A stretch of DNA of 64,000 nt from positions 169,897 to 233,896 of the forward strand of contig WGLX01000010.1 in assembly GCA_016125355.1 (NCBI GenBank). The letters run 5' to 3'. Of this stretch, positions 39,114 to 50,900 are shown in pieces. The position numbers and the translations under genes were made by a program. This stretch comes from Actinomycetales bacterium. GTDB lineage: Bacteria > Actinomycetota > Actinomycetes > S36-B12. The stretch's first letter is position 1. The number at the start of each line of letters is the position of its first letter. The notes below the pieces were generated by a model. The model was not told the DNA's origin, did not search any database, and worked only from the letters and a program-made list of their open reading frames with translations.

Positions 39114-40484
39114 TCACATGCTGGCGATCAGACGCTCCACGCGATCATCCACGGACGCGAAGGGGTCCTTGCACAGGACCGTGCGCTGCGCCTGGTCGTT
39201 CAGCTTCAGGTGGACCCAGTCCACGGTGAAGTCGCGTCGGCGCTCCTGTGCTCGCCGGACGAAGTCGCCCCGCAGCTTGGCCCGTGTCGTCTGCGGGGGC
39301 ACGGACTTCGCCTCGAAGATCGCCAGATCGGTGGTCACCCGCTCGGCGAGCCCGCCCGCCTCGAGCAGGTTGTACAGCCCGCGCCGTCGGTTGATGTCGT
39401 GATACGCCAGGTCGAGCTGGGCCACCCGGGGCGTCTCCAGCGTCAAGTCGTGCCGGTCCATGTAGCGACGCAGGAGGCGCCACTTGATCGCCCAGTCGAT
39501 CTCACGATCGATGAGGGAGAGGTCGTCGGCCTCGATCGCCTTCAGGCTGCGGCCCCACAGCTCCAGGACGCGGCGGGTGGTTCCCGTGGGCTCGTCGATC
39601 AGCCCGCGCCGCTCGGCGAACTCGGAGGCCTTCTCGAAGTACTCCCACTGCATGGCCAGCGCGGACAGCTCCCGGCCCGTGGTCAGCCGCACCTCCCGCC
39701 GCCCGGTGATGTCGTGGCTCATCTCGCGGATGGCCCGGATGGGGTTCTCCAGCGTCATGTCGCGCATGACGACGCCGGCCTCGAGCATCCGCAGGACGAG
39801 ATCGGCAGAGCCCACCTTGAGCAGGGTCGTGGTCTCGCTCATGTTGCTGTCGCCCACGATGACGTGGAGGCGGCGGAAGCGGTCCGCGTCTGCGTGCGGC
39901 TCGTCCCGGGTGTTGATGATCGGGCGGGACCTCGTGGTGGCGCTCGACACGCCCTCCCACATGTGGTCGGCCCGCTGGCTCAGGCAGTACACCGCGCCCC
40001 GGGGCGTCTGGAGGACCTTGCCGGCGCCCGCGATCAGCTGGCGCGAGATGAGGAAGGGGATGAACTGCTCCGCCAGCCGCGTGAACTCGCCCCGGCGCTC
40101 GACCAGGTAGTTCTCGTGGCAGCCGTAGGAGTTGCCCGCCGAGTCGGTGTTGTTCTTGAACAGGTAGATGTCCCCGTGGATGCCCTCCTCCCGGAGCCGC
40201 TGCTCCGCGTCGTGCACGAGGCCCTCGAGGATGCGCTCCCCCGCCCGGTCGTGCGTGACCAGCTGCACGAGGTCGTCGCATTCGGCCGTGGCGTACTCGG
40301 GGTGGCTCCCCACATCGAGGTACAGCCGTGAGCCGTTGGTCAGGAAGACGTTGCTGCTGCGCCCCCACGCGACCACGCGGCGGAACAGGTACCTGGCGAC
40401 CTCGTCCGGGCTCAGGCGGCGCTGGCCGTTGAACGTGCAGGTGACCCCGTACTCGGTCTCGATGCCGAAGATCCTGCGGTCCAT
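39114..40484 (-). CDS. pafA: Pup--protein ligase PafA
   Basis: [55 protein letters not shown]. Confidence 0.97.
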   Translation of the reverse strand: MDRRIFGIETEYGVTCTFNGQRRLSPDEVARYLFRRVVAWGRSSNVFLTNGSRLYLDVGSHPEYATAECDDLVQLVTHDRAGERILEGLVHDAEQRLREEGIHGDIYLFKNNTDSAGNSYGCHENYLVERRGEFTRLAEQFIPFLISRQLIAGAGKVLQTPRGAVYCLSQRADHMWEGVSSATTRSRPIINTRDEPHADADRFRRLHVIVGDSNMSETTTLLKVGSADLVLRMLEAGVVMRDMTLENPIRAIREMSHDITGRREVRLTTGRELSALAMQWEYFEKASEFAERRGLIDEPTGTTRRVLELWGRSLKAIEADDLSLIDREIDWAIKWRLLRRYMDRHDLTLETPRVAQLDLAYHDINRRRGLYNLLEAGGLAERVTTDLAIFEAKSVPPQTTRAKLRGDFVRRAQERRRDFTVDWVHLKLNDQAQRTVLCKDPFASVDDRVERLIASM

Positions 40485-40499
40485 GACAGCGCCGCCCTG

Positions 40500-41189
40500 T
40501 CAGCCCAGCAGCTCGTCGAGGCGCCCGTTGCTCAGACGCTGGAAGGCCCGACGGGGTCGGGTCCGGTCGAGGACGGCGACCTCGAGCTGGTCGGGGCCGA
40601 GGGTGCGGGCGCGCTCGTCGCCGTGGTCGCCGAGGAGGCGCACCGCGACCTGCACGCACTCCTGGAGGGTCATCCCGGGATGCCACGCCTCGGCCAGGGC
40701 ACTGGTGATGGGCTCGGCGGATCCGCCCATGGCCACGAACCCGCGCTCGTCGGCGACGGACCCGTCGAACATCAGGCGGTAGAGCTGGTCGTCCTCGGGG
40801 CGCTCCCCCACCTCGGCGACGACGATCTCCACCTCGAAGGGCTTGTTGGTCTCGGTGAAGATGGTCCCGAGCGTCTGGGCGTAGGCGTTGGCCAGGGAGC
40901 GCCCGGTCACGTCGCTCCGGTCGTAGGAGTAGCCCCGCATGTCAGCGAGCCGGACCCCCGCGACTCGGAGGCTCTCGAACTCGTTGTACTTGCCCACGGC
41001 CGCGAAGCCCACCCGGTCGTACAGCTCGGAGATCTTGTGCAGGGCGCGGGAGGGGTTCTCCGCCACGAAGACGATCCCGGCGTCGTACTGCATCACGATG
41101 ACGCTGCGCCCCCGGGCGATCCCCTTGCGGGCGAAGTCGGCCTTGTCCCGCATGATCTGCTCGGGCGAGACGTAGAAGGGCACGCTCAT
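40500..41189 (-). CDS. prcA: proteasome subunit alpha
   Basis: [47 protein letters not shown]. Confidence 0.97.
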   Translation of the reverse strand: MSVPFYVSPEQIMRDKADFARKGIARGRSVIVMQYDAGIVFVAENPSRALHKISELYDRVGFAAVGKYNEFESLRVAGVRLADMRGYSYDRSDVTGRSLANAYAQTLGTIFTETNKPFEVEIVVAEVGERPEDDQLYRLMFDGSVADERGFVAMGGSAEPITSALAEAWHPGMTLQECVQVAVRLLGDHGDERARTLGPDQLEVAVLDRTRPRRAFQRLSNGRLDELLG

Positions 41190-42022
41190 GCGCCCGCCTC
41201 CTCGTCCTGGGGTCCGCCATCGGGGCGGACCATCCGATCCTCGACCATGGCGCGCACGACCGGCGACACCTCGTCCTCGGGCAGGATGCGCGCCCCGGAA
41301 CCATCCACGACGGCGACGACGGGATAGATGCCGCGGGCCATGTCCGGCCCGGCCGTCGCACTGTCGTCGTCTGCGGCGTCGTAGAGGGCCTCGAGCGCGG
41401 TGCGGACCGCCGCGTCGGACGTGCCACCTCGGCGGTAGAGCTTCTTCAGGGATCCGCGGGCGAAGGTCGAGCCCGAGCCCACCGCGTAGAAGTCGTGCTC
41501 CTCGTAGCGACCGCCCGTGGGGTCGTAGGAGAAGATCCGGCCCGTGCTGCGGGCCAGGTCGTAGCCGGCGAAGAGCGGTACGACCATCAGGCCCTGCAGC
41601 GCGAGACCCAGATTGCTGCGCAGCAGGGTGGCGAGCCGGTTCGCCTTGCCGTCCAGGGACAGCGGGACGCCCTCGATCTTCTCGTAGTGCTCGAGCTCCA
41701 CCTGGAACACACGGACCAACTCGACGGCCAGTCCGGCCGAGCCGGCGATGCCGACGACCGAGTGGTCGTCCGCCACGAAGACCTTCTCGATGTCGTGCTG
41801 CGCGATCACGTTGCCGATGGTCGCGCGCCGGTCGCCGGCCATCACCACGCCGTCGGCGGTGCGCAGGGCCACGATCGTGGTGCCATGAGGGGCCAAGGAC
41901 GCGGTCGTGCTCGGGTCACCCGCCCGGGGCAGACGCTCGGGGTGGAGGGCCTGCAGGAACTCCACGAACGAGGATGTCCCGATCAGGCGGTACGGATCGG
42001 GCAGGCCCGGGGAAGCGGTCAC
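41186..42022 (-). CDS. prcB: proteasome subunit beta
   Basis: propeptide then [25 protein letters not shown] (catalytic Thr). Confidence 0.97.
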   Translation of the reverse strand: MTASPGLPDPYRLIGTSSFVEFLQALHPERLPRAGDPSTTASLAPHGTTIVALRTADGVVMAGDRRATIGNVIAQHDIEKVFVADDHSVVGIAGSAGLAVELVRVFQVELEHYEKIEGVPLSLDGKANRLATLLRSNLGLALQGLMVVPLFAGYDLARSTGRIFSYDPTGGRYEEHDFYAVGSGSTFARGSLKKLYRRGGTSDAAVRTALEALYDAADDDSATAGPDMARGIYPVVAVVDGSGARILPEDEVSPVVRAMVEDRMVRPDGGPQDEEAGA

Positions 42023-42219
42023 TGGCCGCCCTTCTGCACGAAGGACTTCACGAAGTCCTCCGCGTTCTCCTCCAGGACGCTGTCGATCTCGTCCAGGATC
42101 GAGTCCACATCCGAGTCGAGATCGGCGGGAGCGCTCGTCGAGGACGCGACGGCCTCCTCGACCTCGTCGGCCTCGGGCCGCTCGACCCGCCTCTGCTCGG
42201 CGTTCTCCCTCTGTGACAT
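42019..42219 (-). CDS. pup: prokaryotic ubiquitin-like protein Pup
   Basis: 66 aa; [26 protein letters not shown]-terminus. Confidence 0.98.
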   Translation of the reverse strand: MSQRENAEQRRVERPEADEVEEAVASSTSAPADLDSDVDSILDEIDSVLEENAEDFVKSFVQKGGQ

Positions 42220-42228
42220 GGGACGAGG

Positions 42229-43746
42229 CTATCGCGCGGGATCGGGGGTGAGCAGGTCGATGAGGGCCGTTGCGCTCGTGGCTGAGTCCAGCAGTGCCTC
42301 GACGTGCGCGCGGGTCCCCCGGGTCGGCTCCAGGGTGGGCACGCGCAGCAGGGCATCATGCCCGGGCAGTTCGAACACGACGGAATCCCAGGAGGCCGCC
42401 GCGATCGCATCGGGGAACCTTCGGATGCACTCGCCGCGGAAGTAGGCGCGGGTGTCCTCGGGGGCGCGGTCAACGGCCGCTGCGACCTCCTCGTCGCTGA
42501 ACATCCGGCGCAGGCGGCCCCGGGACTCGAGACGACTGGCCAGACCCCGCTCGCCGCGCAGGTCGGAGTACTGCAGGTCGATCAGCTGGAGGCGCGGCGA
42601 GGCCCAGTCGAGCCCCTCGCGGCGCATGAAGCCCTCCATGAGGGTCAGCTTCGCGACCCAGTCGAGACGGTCGGCCAGGGAGCGCGGATCGGCGGCGAGG
42701 CCGGTCAGCACCTCCTCCCAGCCCTCGAGGACGGCGCGGGTCTGCTCGTCGGGGTCCGTGCCGCAGAACGCCTGCGCGCGTTCCAGGAGCTCTGACTGGA
42801 TCTCGAGGGCGGTCAGCCGGCGGCCATCGGCCAGTTCGACCCGGTGCTGCAGCGTCACGTCGTGGGACACCGCATGCATCTCGGCGACCGGCTTGGCGGG
42901 CGTCCACGACCGGTCCCGGAGGTAGCCCGCCTCGATCATCGCCAGCATGAGCGAGGTCGTGCCCAGCTTCAGGAAGGTGGCCGTGTCGCTCAGGTTTGCG
43001 TCGCCGACGATCACGTGCAGCCGGCGGTACCTCTCGGGGTCGGCATGGGGCTCGTCCCGGGTGTTGATGATCGGGCGCTTGAGCGTCGTCTCGAGGCCCA
43101 CCTCGACCTCGAAGAAGTCCGCCCGCTGGCTCAACTGGAAGGCCGACGTCCGCCCGTCCTGCCCGCGCCCGAGCCGCCCGGCGCCGGTGAACACCTGGCG
43201 GGTGATGAAGAAGGGCGTCAGGTAGGCCACCACGTCGGCGAACGGCGTCGCCCGGTCCATGAGGTAGTTCTCGTGGCAGCCGTAGGACGCGCCCTTGTTG
43301 TCGGTGTTGTTCTTGTAGAGGACGATGCCGAGTGCCCCGGGCGCGGAGGCGGCCAGGCGCATCGCCGTGCGCATGATCTCGACGCCGGCGCGGTCCCAGA
43401 GCACTGCGTCCCGGGGGTTCGTCACCTCGGGAGTGGACAGCTCGGGATGTGCGTGGTCGACGTACAGCCGGGCGCCGTTGGTGAGGATGACATTGGCCAT
43501 CCCGAGGTCCTCGTCCGTCAGCTGGGACGGATCCGCCTCGGCCCGGGACATGTCGAAGCCCCGCGCGTCGCGCAGGGGGCTCTCGACCGCGTAGTCCCAG
43601 TGCGCCCGGTCCCGAACGCCGGCGAGGGCGTATTGCGCATAGGCGTTGACGATCTGCGAGCTCGTCATCATGGGGTTGAGGTTGGGATGTCCGGGCACCG
43701 AGATGCCGTACTCGGTCTCGATCCCCATGATCCGCCGAACGCTCAT
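42229..43746 (-). CDS. dop: proteasome accessory factor Dop (deamidase/depupylase)
   Basis: [57 protein letters not shown]. Confidence 0.97.
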   Translation of the reverse strand: MSVRRIMGIETEYGISVPGHPNLNPMMTSSQIVNAYAQYALAGVRDRAHWDYAVESPLRDARGFDMSRAEADPSQLTDEDLGMANVILTNGARLYVDHAHPELSTPEVTNPRDAVLWDRAGVEIMRTAMRLAASAPGALGIVLYKNNTDNKGASYGCHENYLMDRATPFADVVAYLTPFFITRQVFTGAGRLGRGQDGRTSAFQLSQRADFFEVEVGLETTLKRPIINTRDEPHADPERYRRLHVIVGDANLSDTATFLKLGTTSLMLAMIEAGYLRDRSWTPAKPVAEMHAVSHDVTLQHRVELADGRRLTALEIQSELLERAQAFCGTDPDEQTRAVLEGWEEVLTGLAADPRSLADRLDWVAKLTLMEGFMRREGLDWASPRLQLIDLQYSDLRGERGLASRLESRGRLRRMFSDEEVAAAVDRAPEDTRAYFRGECIRRFPDAIAAASWDSVVFELPGHDALLRVPTLEPTRGTRAHVEALLDSATSATALIDLLTPDPAR

Positions 43747-43774
43747 GACGCGCCGCCCACTGCCCCGCGGGCCA

Positions 43775-45433
43775 CTACAGGTACTGACCGGTGTTCGCGA
43801 CGTTCTCGATGGACCGGCCCGGCTCGGAGCCCTTCTTGCCCTGGATGAGGGTGCGGATGAAGACGATCCGCTCGCCCTTCTTGCCCGAGATCCGCGCCCA
43901 GTCGTCCGGGTTCGTGGTGTTGGGCAGGTCCTCGTTCTCGCGGAACTCGTCGATGCACGCCGACAGCAGGTGCTGGACGCGCACGCCCTTCTCCCCCGTG
44001 TCGAGGTAGTCCTTGATGGCGGACTTCTTCGCGCGGGCCACGATGTTCTCGATCATGGCGCCGGAGTTGAAGTCCTTGAAGTAGAGGATCTCCTTGTCGC
44101 CATTGGCGTAGGTGACCTCGAGGAACATGTTCTCCTCGGTCTCGGAGTACATGCGCTCGATAGCCGACTGGATCATGGCCCGGCAGGTGGCCTCCGGGTC
44201 GTCGCCGTTCTCTGCGAGGTCATCGCGGTGCAGCGGCAGCTCGGGCACGAGGTACTTGCTGAAGATGTCGCGGGCCGCCTCGGCATCGGGGCGCTCGATC
44301 TTGATCTTCACGTCGAGACGGCCGGGGCGCAGGATGGCCGGGTCGATCATGTCCTCGCGGTTGGAGGCGCCGATCACGATGACGTTCTCCAAGCTCTCCA
44401 CGCCGTCGATCTCGCTCAGCAGCTGCGGCACGATCGTGTTCTCGACGTCGCTGGAGACTCCGCTGCCGCGGGTGCGGAACAGCGAGTCCATCTCGTCGAA
44501 GAACACGACGACGGGCATGCCCTCGGATGCCTTCTCGCGGGCGCGCGAGAACACCAGCCGGATGTGCCGTTCGGTCTCGCCGACGTACTTGTTGAGGAGT
44601 TCCGGGCCCTTGATGTTGAGGAAGTACGACCGGCCCTCGCTCAGGCCCATGCGCTCTGCTGCCTTCTTGGCGAGCGAGTTGGCCACCGCCTTGGCGATGA
44701 GCGTCTTCCCGCAGCCAGGTGGCCCGTACAGCAGGATCCCCTTCGGCGGCTTCAGCGCGTGCTCGAGGAAGAGCTCGGGATGCATGAACGGCAGCTCGAC
44801 CGCATCGCGGATGGCGTCGATCTGCTCGCCGAGGCCCCCGATGTCCTCGTAGCGGATGTCCGGCACCTCCTCGAGGACCAGCTCCTCGACCTCGGACTTG
44901 GGGATGCGCTCGTAGGCGTAGCCCGCGCGGACATCGCACAGAAGGGAGTCCCCGGCGCGGATGCGCTGGGTCCGCAGGGGGGATGCCAGCCGGATCACCC
45001 GCTCCTCGTCCGTGTGGCCGAGCACGAGGGCCCGCTCGCCGCCGGGCAGGATCTCCTTGAGGGTGACGATCTCGCCGGTGTCCTCGAAGGCGAGTGCCTC
45101 GATGACGTTCATCGACTCGTTGAGCAGGACGTCGACGCCGGGCGCGAGGCGATCGCGGTCGATCGCGGGGCTCAGCGCGACCCGGAGCTTGCGTCCGGAC
45201 GACGTGATGTCCGCGGAGCCGTCCTCGTGGAGCGCGATCAGGGTGCCGAAGGCCGACGGAGGCTCCCCGAGGCGGTCCACCTCATCCTTGAGGGTGACGA
45301 TCTGCTCGCGGGCATCCCTCAGGGTCGTGATGAGCCGCGCGTTGTGGTCCTTCTGGGCGGCGAGCTCGCCGCGGATCTCGGCCAGGGCCGTCTCGAGCGC
45401 ATGCACGCGTGCCGGCCAGCTGTCTTCGGACAT
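43775..45433 (-). CDS. arc: proteasome-associated AAA ATPase ARC/Mpa
   Basis: [33 protein letters not shown]-terminal GQYL; SD GGGAGGT before ATG 45433 (ORF extends to 45460). Confidence 0.96.
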   Translation of the reverse strand: MSEDSWPARVHALETALAEIRGELAAQKDHNARLITTLRDAREQIVTLKDEVDRLGEPPSAFGTLIALHEDGSADITSSGRKLRVALSPAIDRDRLAPGVDVLLNESMNVIEALAFEDTGEIVTLKEILPGGERALVLGHTDEERVIRLASPLRTQRIRAGDSLLCDVRAGYAYERIPKSEVEELVLEEVPDIRYEDIGGLGEQIDAIRDAVELPFMHPELFLEHALKPPKGILLYGPPGCGKTLIAKAVANSLAKKAAERMGLSEGRSYFLNIKGPELLNKYVGETERHIRLVFSRAREKASEGMPVVVFFDEMDSLFRTRGSGVSSDVENTIVPQLLSEIDGVESLENVIVIGASNREDMIDPAILRPGRLDVKIKIERPDAEAARDIFSKYLVPELPLHRDDLAENGDDPEATCRAMIQSAIERMYSETEENMFLEVTYANGDKEILYFKDFNSGAMIENIVARAKKSAIKDYLDTGEKGVRVQHLLSACIDEFRENEDLPNTTNPDDWARISGKKGERIVFIRTLIQGKKGSEPGRSIENVANTGQYL

Positions 45434-45471
45434 GGCACCTCCCGCTCGGTCGATTTCCACTCTAACTCCGG

Positions 45472-46440
45472 TCAGCCGGTTTGCGCTTCGGACACGTCAT
45501 CCGGGCCGCTTCCGCGCGCCGTCGCATCGGCCTCTGAGCCCGGGCCGACGTAGTCGGGCCCGTAGGCACCCGGTGCGGGCTTGCGCCGCCGCGGGGGAAG
45601 CACGGTGCCCTCCGCCAGCCTGCGGGCCGTGACGAGGAAGGCCGTGTGGCCGTTCATGTGGTGCTGCGGGCGGACGGCCAGCCCCTCGAGGTGCCACGTG
45701 CGCAGGAGGGACTCCTCGGCGCGGGGCTCCGTCCAGCCGCCCGCCACGCGCATCGTCTCCACGAGCCGGGACATCTGGGTGGTCGTGGCGACGTAGGCCA
45801 CGAAGACTCCGCCGGGAGCCAGCGCCGACCAGACGGCATCGACGCACTCCCACGGGGCCAGCATGTCGAGCACGAAGGCGTCGAGGTCGGTCAGGTCGAG
45901 GGTGTCCACGAGGTCGCCGATCCTGAGGTTCCAGCACGACGGGTGGAATCCGAAGTAGGTGGTGACGTTGCCGACCGCAACCTCAGCGAACTCCGCGCGA
46001 CGCTCGTAGCTGTGGACCTCGCCCCCGTCGCCCACGGCACGGATGAGCGAGCAGGTCAGCGCACCCGAGCCGACGCCTGCCTCCCCCACGCGCGCCCCGG
46101 CGCCGAGATTGGCCAGCCCCACGATCCGTGCGGCGTCCTTCGGGTAGATCACCTGGGCGCCCCGCGGCATGGACAGCACGAAGTCGTCGAGGATGGGCCG
46201 CAGCGCGAGGTACTGACTGCCGTTGCTCGAGGTGACGACGATGCCCTCGGGCTGGCCGATGAGGTCGTCGTGCGGGAGGCGCCCCCGGTGCGTGTGGAAC
46301 TCGCCCCCCGGCACCAGCGTGATCGTGTGCATGCGGCGCCGCGGGTCGGTGAGCTGGACGAGGTCGCCCGCGCGGAACGGGCCTCGTCGACGGCTGCCGG
46401 CCAGGGTGGTCGCGGATTCGGGCTGATCGGATTCGGGCAC
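45472..46440 (-). CDS. trmI: tRNA (adenine-58-N1)-methyltransferase TrmI
   Basis: [67 protein letters not shown]. Confidence 0.95.
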   Translation of the reverse strand: MPESDQPESATTLAGSRRRGPFRAGDLVQLTDPRRRMHTITLVPGGEFHTHRGRLPHDDLIGQPEGIVVTSSNGSQYLALRPILDDFVLSMPRGAQVIYPKDAARIVGLANLGAGARVGEAGVGSGALTCSLIRAVGDGGEVHSYERRAEFAEVAVGNVTTYFGFHPSCWNLRIGDLVDTLDLTDLDAFVLDMLAPWECVDAVWSALAPGGVFVAYVATTTQMSRLVETMRVAGGWTEPRAEESLLRTWHLEGLAVRPQHHMNGHTAFLVTARRLAEGTVLPPRRRKPAPGAYGPDYVGPGSEADATARGSGPDDVSEAQTG

Positions 46441-46467
46441 GTCGGCACGCTACTAGGCTCGTCCGGC

Positions 46468-47319
46468 ATGGATGCAGGAGCGCGGTTCCCCTCCTCGCTG
46501 TCGCCTTCCCGGGCGAGCGACTTCACCACCTGCCCGCTGCTGTTCCGCTTCCGGTCCATCGACCGCCGGCCCGAGGAGCCCTCCGCCGTGGCCGTGCGCG
46601 GCACCGTGATCCATCGGGCGCTGGAGACCCTGTTCGACCTTCCGGCGGCGCAGCGCACTCCTGAGGAGGCGGAGCGGCTCGCGCACGCGGCCTTTGAGGA
46701 GCTGGAGGAGAGCGAGCCGGAGGCAGCGGCCACGCTGCGCACGGGCCCGGACGGCGCGCCCGAGCTGGCCGCCGAGCCGCTCCTCGCCTCGTACTTCCAC
46801 CTCGAGGACCCGCGTCGACTCGAGCCGCACGCGCGCGAGCTCGAGGTGACCGCACTGGTCGAGCCCGACTTCCGGCTGAGGGGCTTCATCGATCGGGTCG
46901 ATCGCGCACCGGATGGGCGCATTCGCATCGTCGACTACAAGACCGGCCGCTCGCCGTCCGCGGGATTCGAGGCCAAGGCGATGTTCCAGATGCGCTTCTA
47001 CGCCCTCGCCTGGTGGCGGATGTCCGGGGAGGCCCCGGCGCTCCTCCAGCTGATGTACCTGTCGGACCGCTCCGTCATCCGGTACGAGCCGGACGAGAGC
47101 GACCTGCGCGCCACCGAGCGGCGCATCCTCGCGCTCCGCGACGCCATCGAGCGGGCCGCCGACGCCGAGCGGTTCGAGGCGACGCCGTCGCGGCTGTGCG
47201 ACTGGTGCAGTCACCGGGCCGTGTGCCCGGCGTGGGGCGGAGAGCCACCGCCCCTTCCTCCCCGGTCAGAGTGGCCGACCTCCAGCAGCCGCAGCAGCCA
47301 GCCAGAGATCTCCGAGTGA
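46468..47319 (+). CDS. RecB/Cas4-like PD-(D/E)XK nuclease with Cys cluster
   Basis: SLSPSRASDFTTCPLLFRFRSID; RIRIVDYKTGR; CDWCSHRAVCPAWGG. Confidence 0.9.
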   Translation: MDAGARFPSSLSPSRASDFTTCPLLFRFRSIDRRPEEPSAVAVRGTVIHRALETLFDLPAAQRTPEEAERLAHAAFEELEESEPEAAATLRTGPDGAPELAAEPLLASYFHLEDPRRLEPHARELEVTALVEPDFRLRGFIDRVDRAPDGRIRIVDYKTGRSPSAGFEAKAMFQMRFYALAWWRMSGEAPALLQLMYLSDRSVIRYEPDESDLRATERRILALRDAIERAADAERFEATPSRLCDWCSHRAVCPAWGGEPPPLPPRSEWPTSSSRSSQPEISE

Positions 47320-47964
47320 GCGGCCCGCCAGCGAGCCGATGACCGCGGCCCCCGGCTCGCGGATCTCGGCGATGTGCGGCACGGCCACCACCTGGCACCC
47401 GGCCGCGACGGCCGACTGCACTCCGGTGGGCGAGTCCTCGATGGCAAGGCAGTCCCCTGGCTCCAGCCCCAGCAACGAGGCCGCTCGGAGGTAGGGATCG
47501 GGATGCGGCTTGCTCTGGGCGACGTCATCGCCCGCGACCACGGCGTCGAAGGCGACCATGCGGATGTCCTCGTGGATGTGGTCGGCAACCGCGTCGATGA
47601 GGCGGTTCCACGATGCGGACACCAGGGCCGTGGGTACGCCGCTCGTCCGGCACGAGACGAGCAGCTCGCGCGCCCCGGGGCGCCAGGCCAGCGGGGTCGC
47701 GCGCAGGCGCTGTTCCATCTCGTCGAGAAGCATCGTGCCGACCGACGTCGTGGTGGCACGCGCCCCGGAGAGCTCGATCATGTACTCCGCCACCCGCTCC
47801 AGCGGGCCGCCCAGGCAGTGCCGCTGGTCCGCCTCCGACCACGTGCCCCCGAGCCGGGCCATGGTCGCGTGCTCGGCGTCGAGCCACAGGTGCTCGGAGT
47901 CGACGAGGGTCCCGTCCATGTCGAACAGGACCGCCGCGGGCAGGGCGGGGTCGGCGTCCGGCAT
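47266..47964 (-). CDS. HAD family hydrolase (beta-phosphoglucomutase/phosphatase-like)
   Basis: AVLFDMDGTLVDSEHLWLDAEHATMARLGG; SKPHPDPYLRAASLLGLEPGDCLAIEDSPTGVQSAVAAG. Confidence 0.9.
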   Translation of the reverse strand: MPDADPALPAAVLFDMDGTLVDSEHLWLDAEHATMARLGGTWSEADQRHCLGGPLERVAEYMIELSGARATTTSVGTMLLDEMEQRLRATPLAWRPGARELLVSCRTSGVPTALVSASWNRLIDAVADHIHEDIRMVAFDAVVAGDDVAQSKPHPDPYLRAASLLGLEPGDCLAIEDSPTGVQSAVAAGCQVVAVPHIAEIREPGAAVIGSLAGRSLGDLWLAAAAAGGRPL

Positions 47965-50900
47965 CAGGTGGCGTTGAAGTACTTGGCCTCGGGGTGGTGC
48001 GCGATGATCGCGCTGGTCGACTGCTCCGGATGCAGCTGGAACTCCTCGGAGAGCTCGACCCCGACCCGACCCGGATCGAGAAGGTCCATGATCACGACCT
48101 GCTGCTCGAGGTCGGGACAGGCCGGGTAGCCGAACGAGTATCGGGAGCCGCGGTAGCCCTGCTTGGCGATGAGGTACTGCAGGTCCGCGCTGTCGAGACC
48201 GGCCAGCCCCAGCTCGTCGCGCACCCGCGCGTGCCAGTACTCGGCCAAGGCCTCCGTCAGCTGGACCGAGAGCCCGTGCAGCTCGAGGTAGTCGCGGTAC
48301 GCGTCGGCGGCGAACAGCCGCGCGGTCGCCTCCGACGCGGCCTCCCCCATGGTCACCACCTGGAAGGCCACAACGTCGATGTCCCCCGACTCCTTCGGCC
48401 GGAAGAAGTCCGCGAGGCACAGGTGCCGGTCCCGGTGCTGGCGCGGGAAGGTGAGGCGCGCCCGCTCCGTGCCCTCCGTCGGTCCCTCATGCCACAGGAT
48501 GACGAGATCATCCCCCTCCGAGAAGCAGGGGTAGTAGCCGTACACCACGGCCGGCTCGATCATCCCCTCGGTCTGGATGCGGTCCAGCCACTGGCGCAGC
48601 CGAGGGCGACCCTCGGTCTCCACGAGCTCCTCGTACGAGGGGCCGTCCCCGCGGGCCGACTTCAGGCCCCACTGACCCAGGAAGAGGGCGCGCTCGTCGA
48701 GGTACGGCACGTAGTCGGCCAGGGCCACGCCCTTGACCACCCGATCGCCCCAGAACGGCGGCGTGGGCAGTTCGACGTCGACGGCCACGTCGGACCTCGC
48801 CGGGAGGTCGGCCGGGGCCGTCTGGGCCGGACGGGCGGTCGCAGCCACCCGGCGCACGCGACGCTCCGGCAGTGCCGCACCGGGGACGCCCTTCTTGATG
48901 GCCATGATGGTGTCCATGAGGCGCAGTCCCTCGAACGCGTCCCGCGCGTACCGGACCTCGCCGTCATAGACCTCGGCCAGGTCCTGCTCGACGTACGAGC
49001 GGGTGAGGGCGGCGCCGCCGAGGATGACGGGGTACCGCTCGCTGACGTGGCGGGCGTTCATCTCCTCGAGGTTGTCCTTCATGATCATCGTGCTCTTCAC
49101 GAGCAGTCCGCTCATGCCGATGACGTCCGCCCGGTGGGTCTCCGCCGCCTCGATGATCGCGGAGATGGGCTGCTTGATACCGATGTTGACCACGTTGTAG
49201 CCGTTGTTGCTCAGGATGATGTCCACGAGGTTCTTGCCGATGTCGTGCACGTCGCCCTTGACGGTGGCCAGCACCATCGTGCCCTTGCCCGACTCGTCAG
49301 TGCGCTCCATGTGCGGTTCCAGGTACGCCACCGCCGTCTTCATCACTTCGGCGCTCTGCAGCACGAAGGGCAGCTGCATCTCGCCCGACGCGAACTGCTC
49401 CCCCACGATCTTCATGCCGCCGAGGAGCGTGTCGTTGACGATCTCCAGGGCAGATCGCTCCGCAAGGGCCTCGTCGAGATCGGCCTCCAGGCCATTGCGC
49501 TCGCCGTCGATGATGCGTCGCTCGAGGCGCTCGAAGAGGGGCAGCCCGGCGAGCTGCTCCGCCTTGGAGGCGGACATCGAGCGGGCCTCCACCCCCTCGA
49601 AGAGCTCGAGGAACCTCTGCAGCGGGTCGTACTCCACGTTGCCGGCGTCGTCGTAGCGACGCCGGTCGTACACGAGGTCCAGCGCAACATGGCGCTGCTC
49701 GTCCTCGATGCGGGCCATCGGGAGGATTTTCGACGCGTGCACGATCGCCGAGTCGAGCCCGGCCTCGATGCACTCGTGGAGGAACACGGAGTTGAGGACC
49801 TGCCGGGCCGCCGGGTTCAGCCCGAAGCTGACGTTCGACAGGCCGAGCGTCGTCTGGACCTCGGGGTAGAGGGTCTTGATCTGTCGGATGGCCTCGATGG
49901 TCTCGATGGCGTCGCGACGTGTCTCCTCCTGGCCGGTCGCGATCGGGAAGGTGAGCGCATCGACGAGGATGTCGGCGACCGACATCCCCCAGCGGTCCCG
50001 CAGGTCCCGGATGAGGCGGTCCGCGACCCGGACCTTCCACTCCGCGGTGCGGGCCTGCCCTTCCTCGTCGATGGTGAGGGCCACGACGGCGGCGCCATGC
50101 TCCGCCACCAGCGGCATGACCTTGTTGATGCGTGAGTCGGGACCGTCGCCGTCCTCGTAGTTGACCGAGTTGACGACCGCACGACCGCCGAGCATCTCCA
50201 GGCCCGCCTCGATGACGGCCGGCTCCGTGGAGTCCAGGACGAGCGGCAGCGTGGACGCGGTGGCCAGTCGCCCCGCGGCCTCGCGCATGTCCTGCACACC
50301 GTCCCGGCCGACGTAGTCGATGCAGAGATCGAGCAGGTGGGCACCGTCGCGGATCTGGTCGCGGGCGATCTCGACGCAGTCGTCCCAGCGGCCCTCCAGC
50401 ATGGCCTCGCGGAACGCCTTCGACCCGTTGGCGTTGGTGCGCTCGCCGATGGACAGGTACGCCGTGTCCTGGCGGAACGGCACCGACTGGTACAGCGACG
50501 CGGCGCCCGCCTCGGGGCGCGGATCACGGGCCGCGATCTCGCGGCCGCGCACCCGCTCGACCACCTGTCGGAGGTGCTCGGGCGTGGTGCCGCAGCACCC
50601 ACCCACGAGGCTCAGGCCGTAGTCGCGCGTGAACATGTCGTGCGCGTCGGCGAGCTCGCCGGGCGTGAGCGGGTAGTGGGCCCCGTCGGCCCCGAGGACC
50701 GGGAGCCCCGCGTTGGGCATCGCCGAGATGCCGATGGTGGCCGACTTCGCGAGGGTGCGCAGGTGCTCGCTCATCTCCGCCGGACCCGTGGCGCAGTTCA
50801 GGCCGATCATGTCGATGCCGAGCGGGGCGAGCGCGGTGAGCGCGGCCCCGATCTCGGTGCCGAGCAGCATCGTGCCGGTCGTCTCCACGGTCACCTGGGC

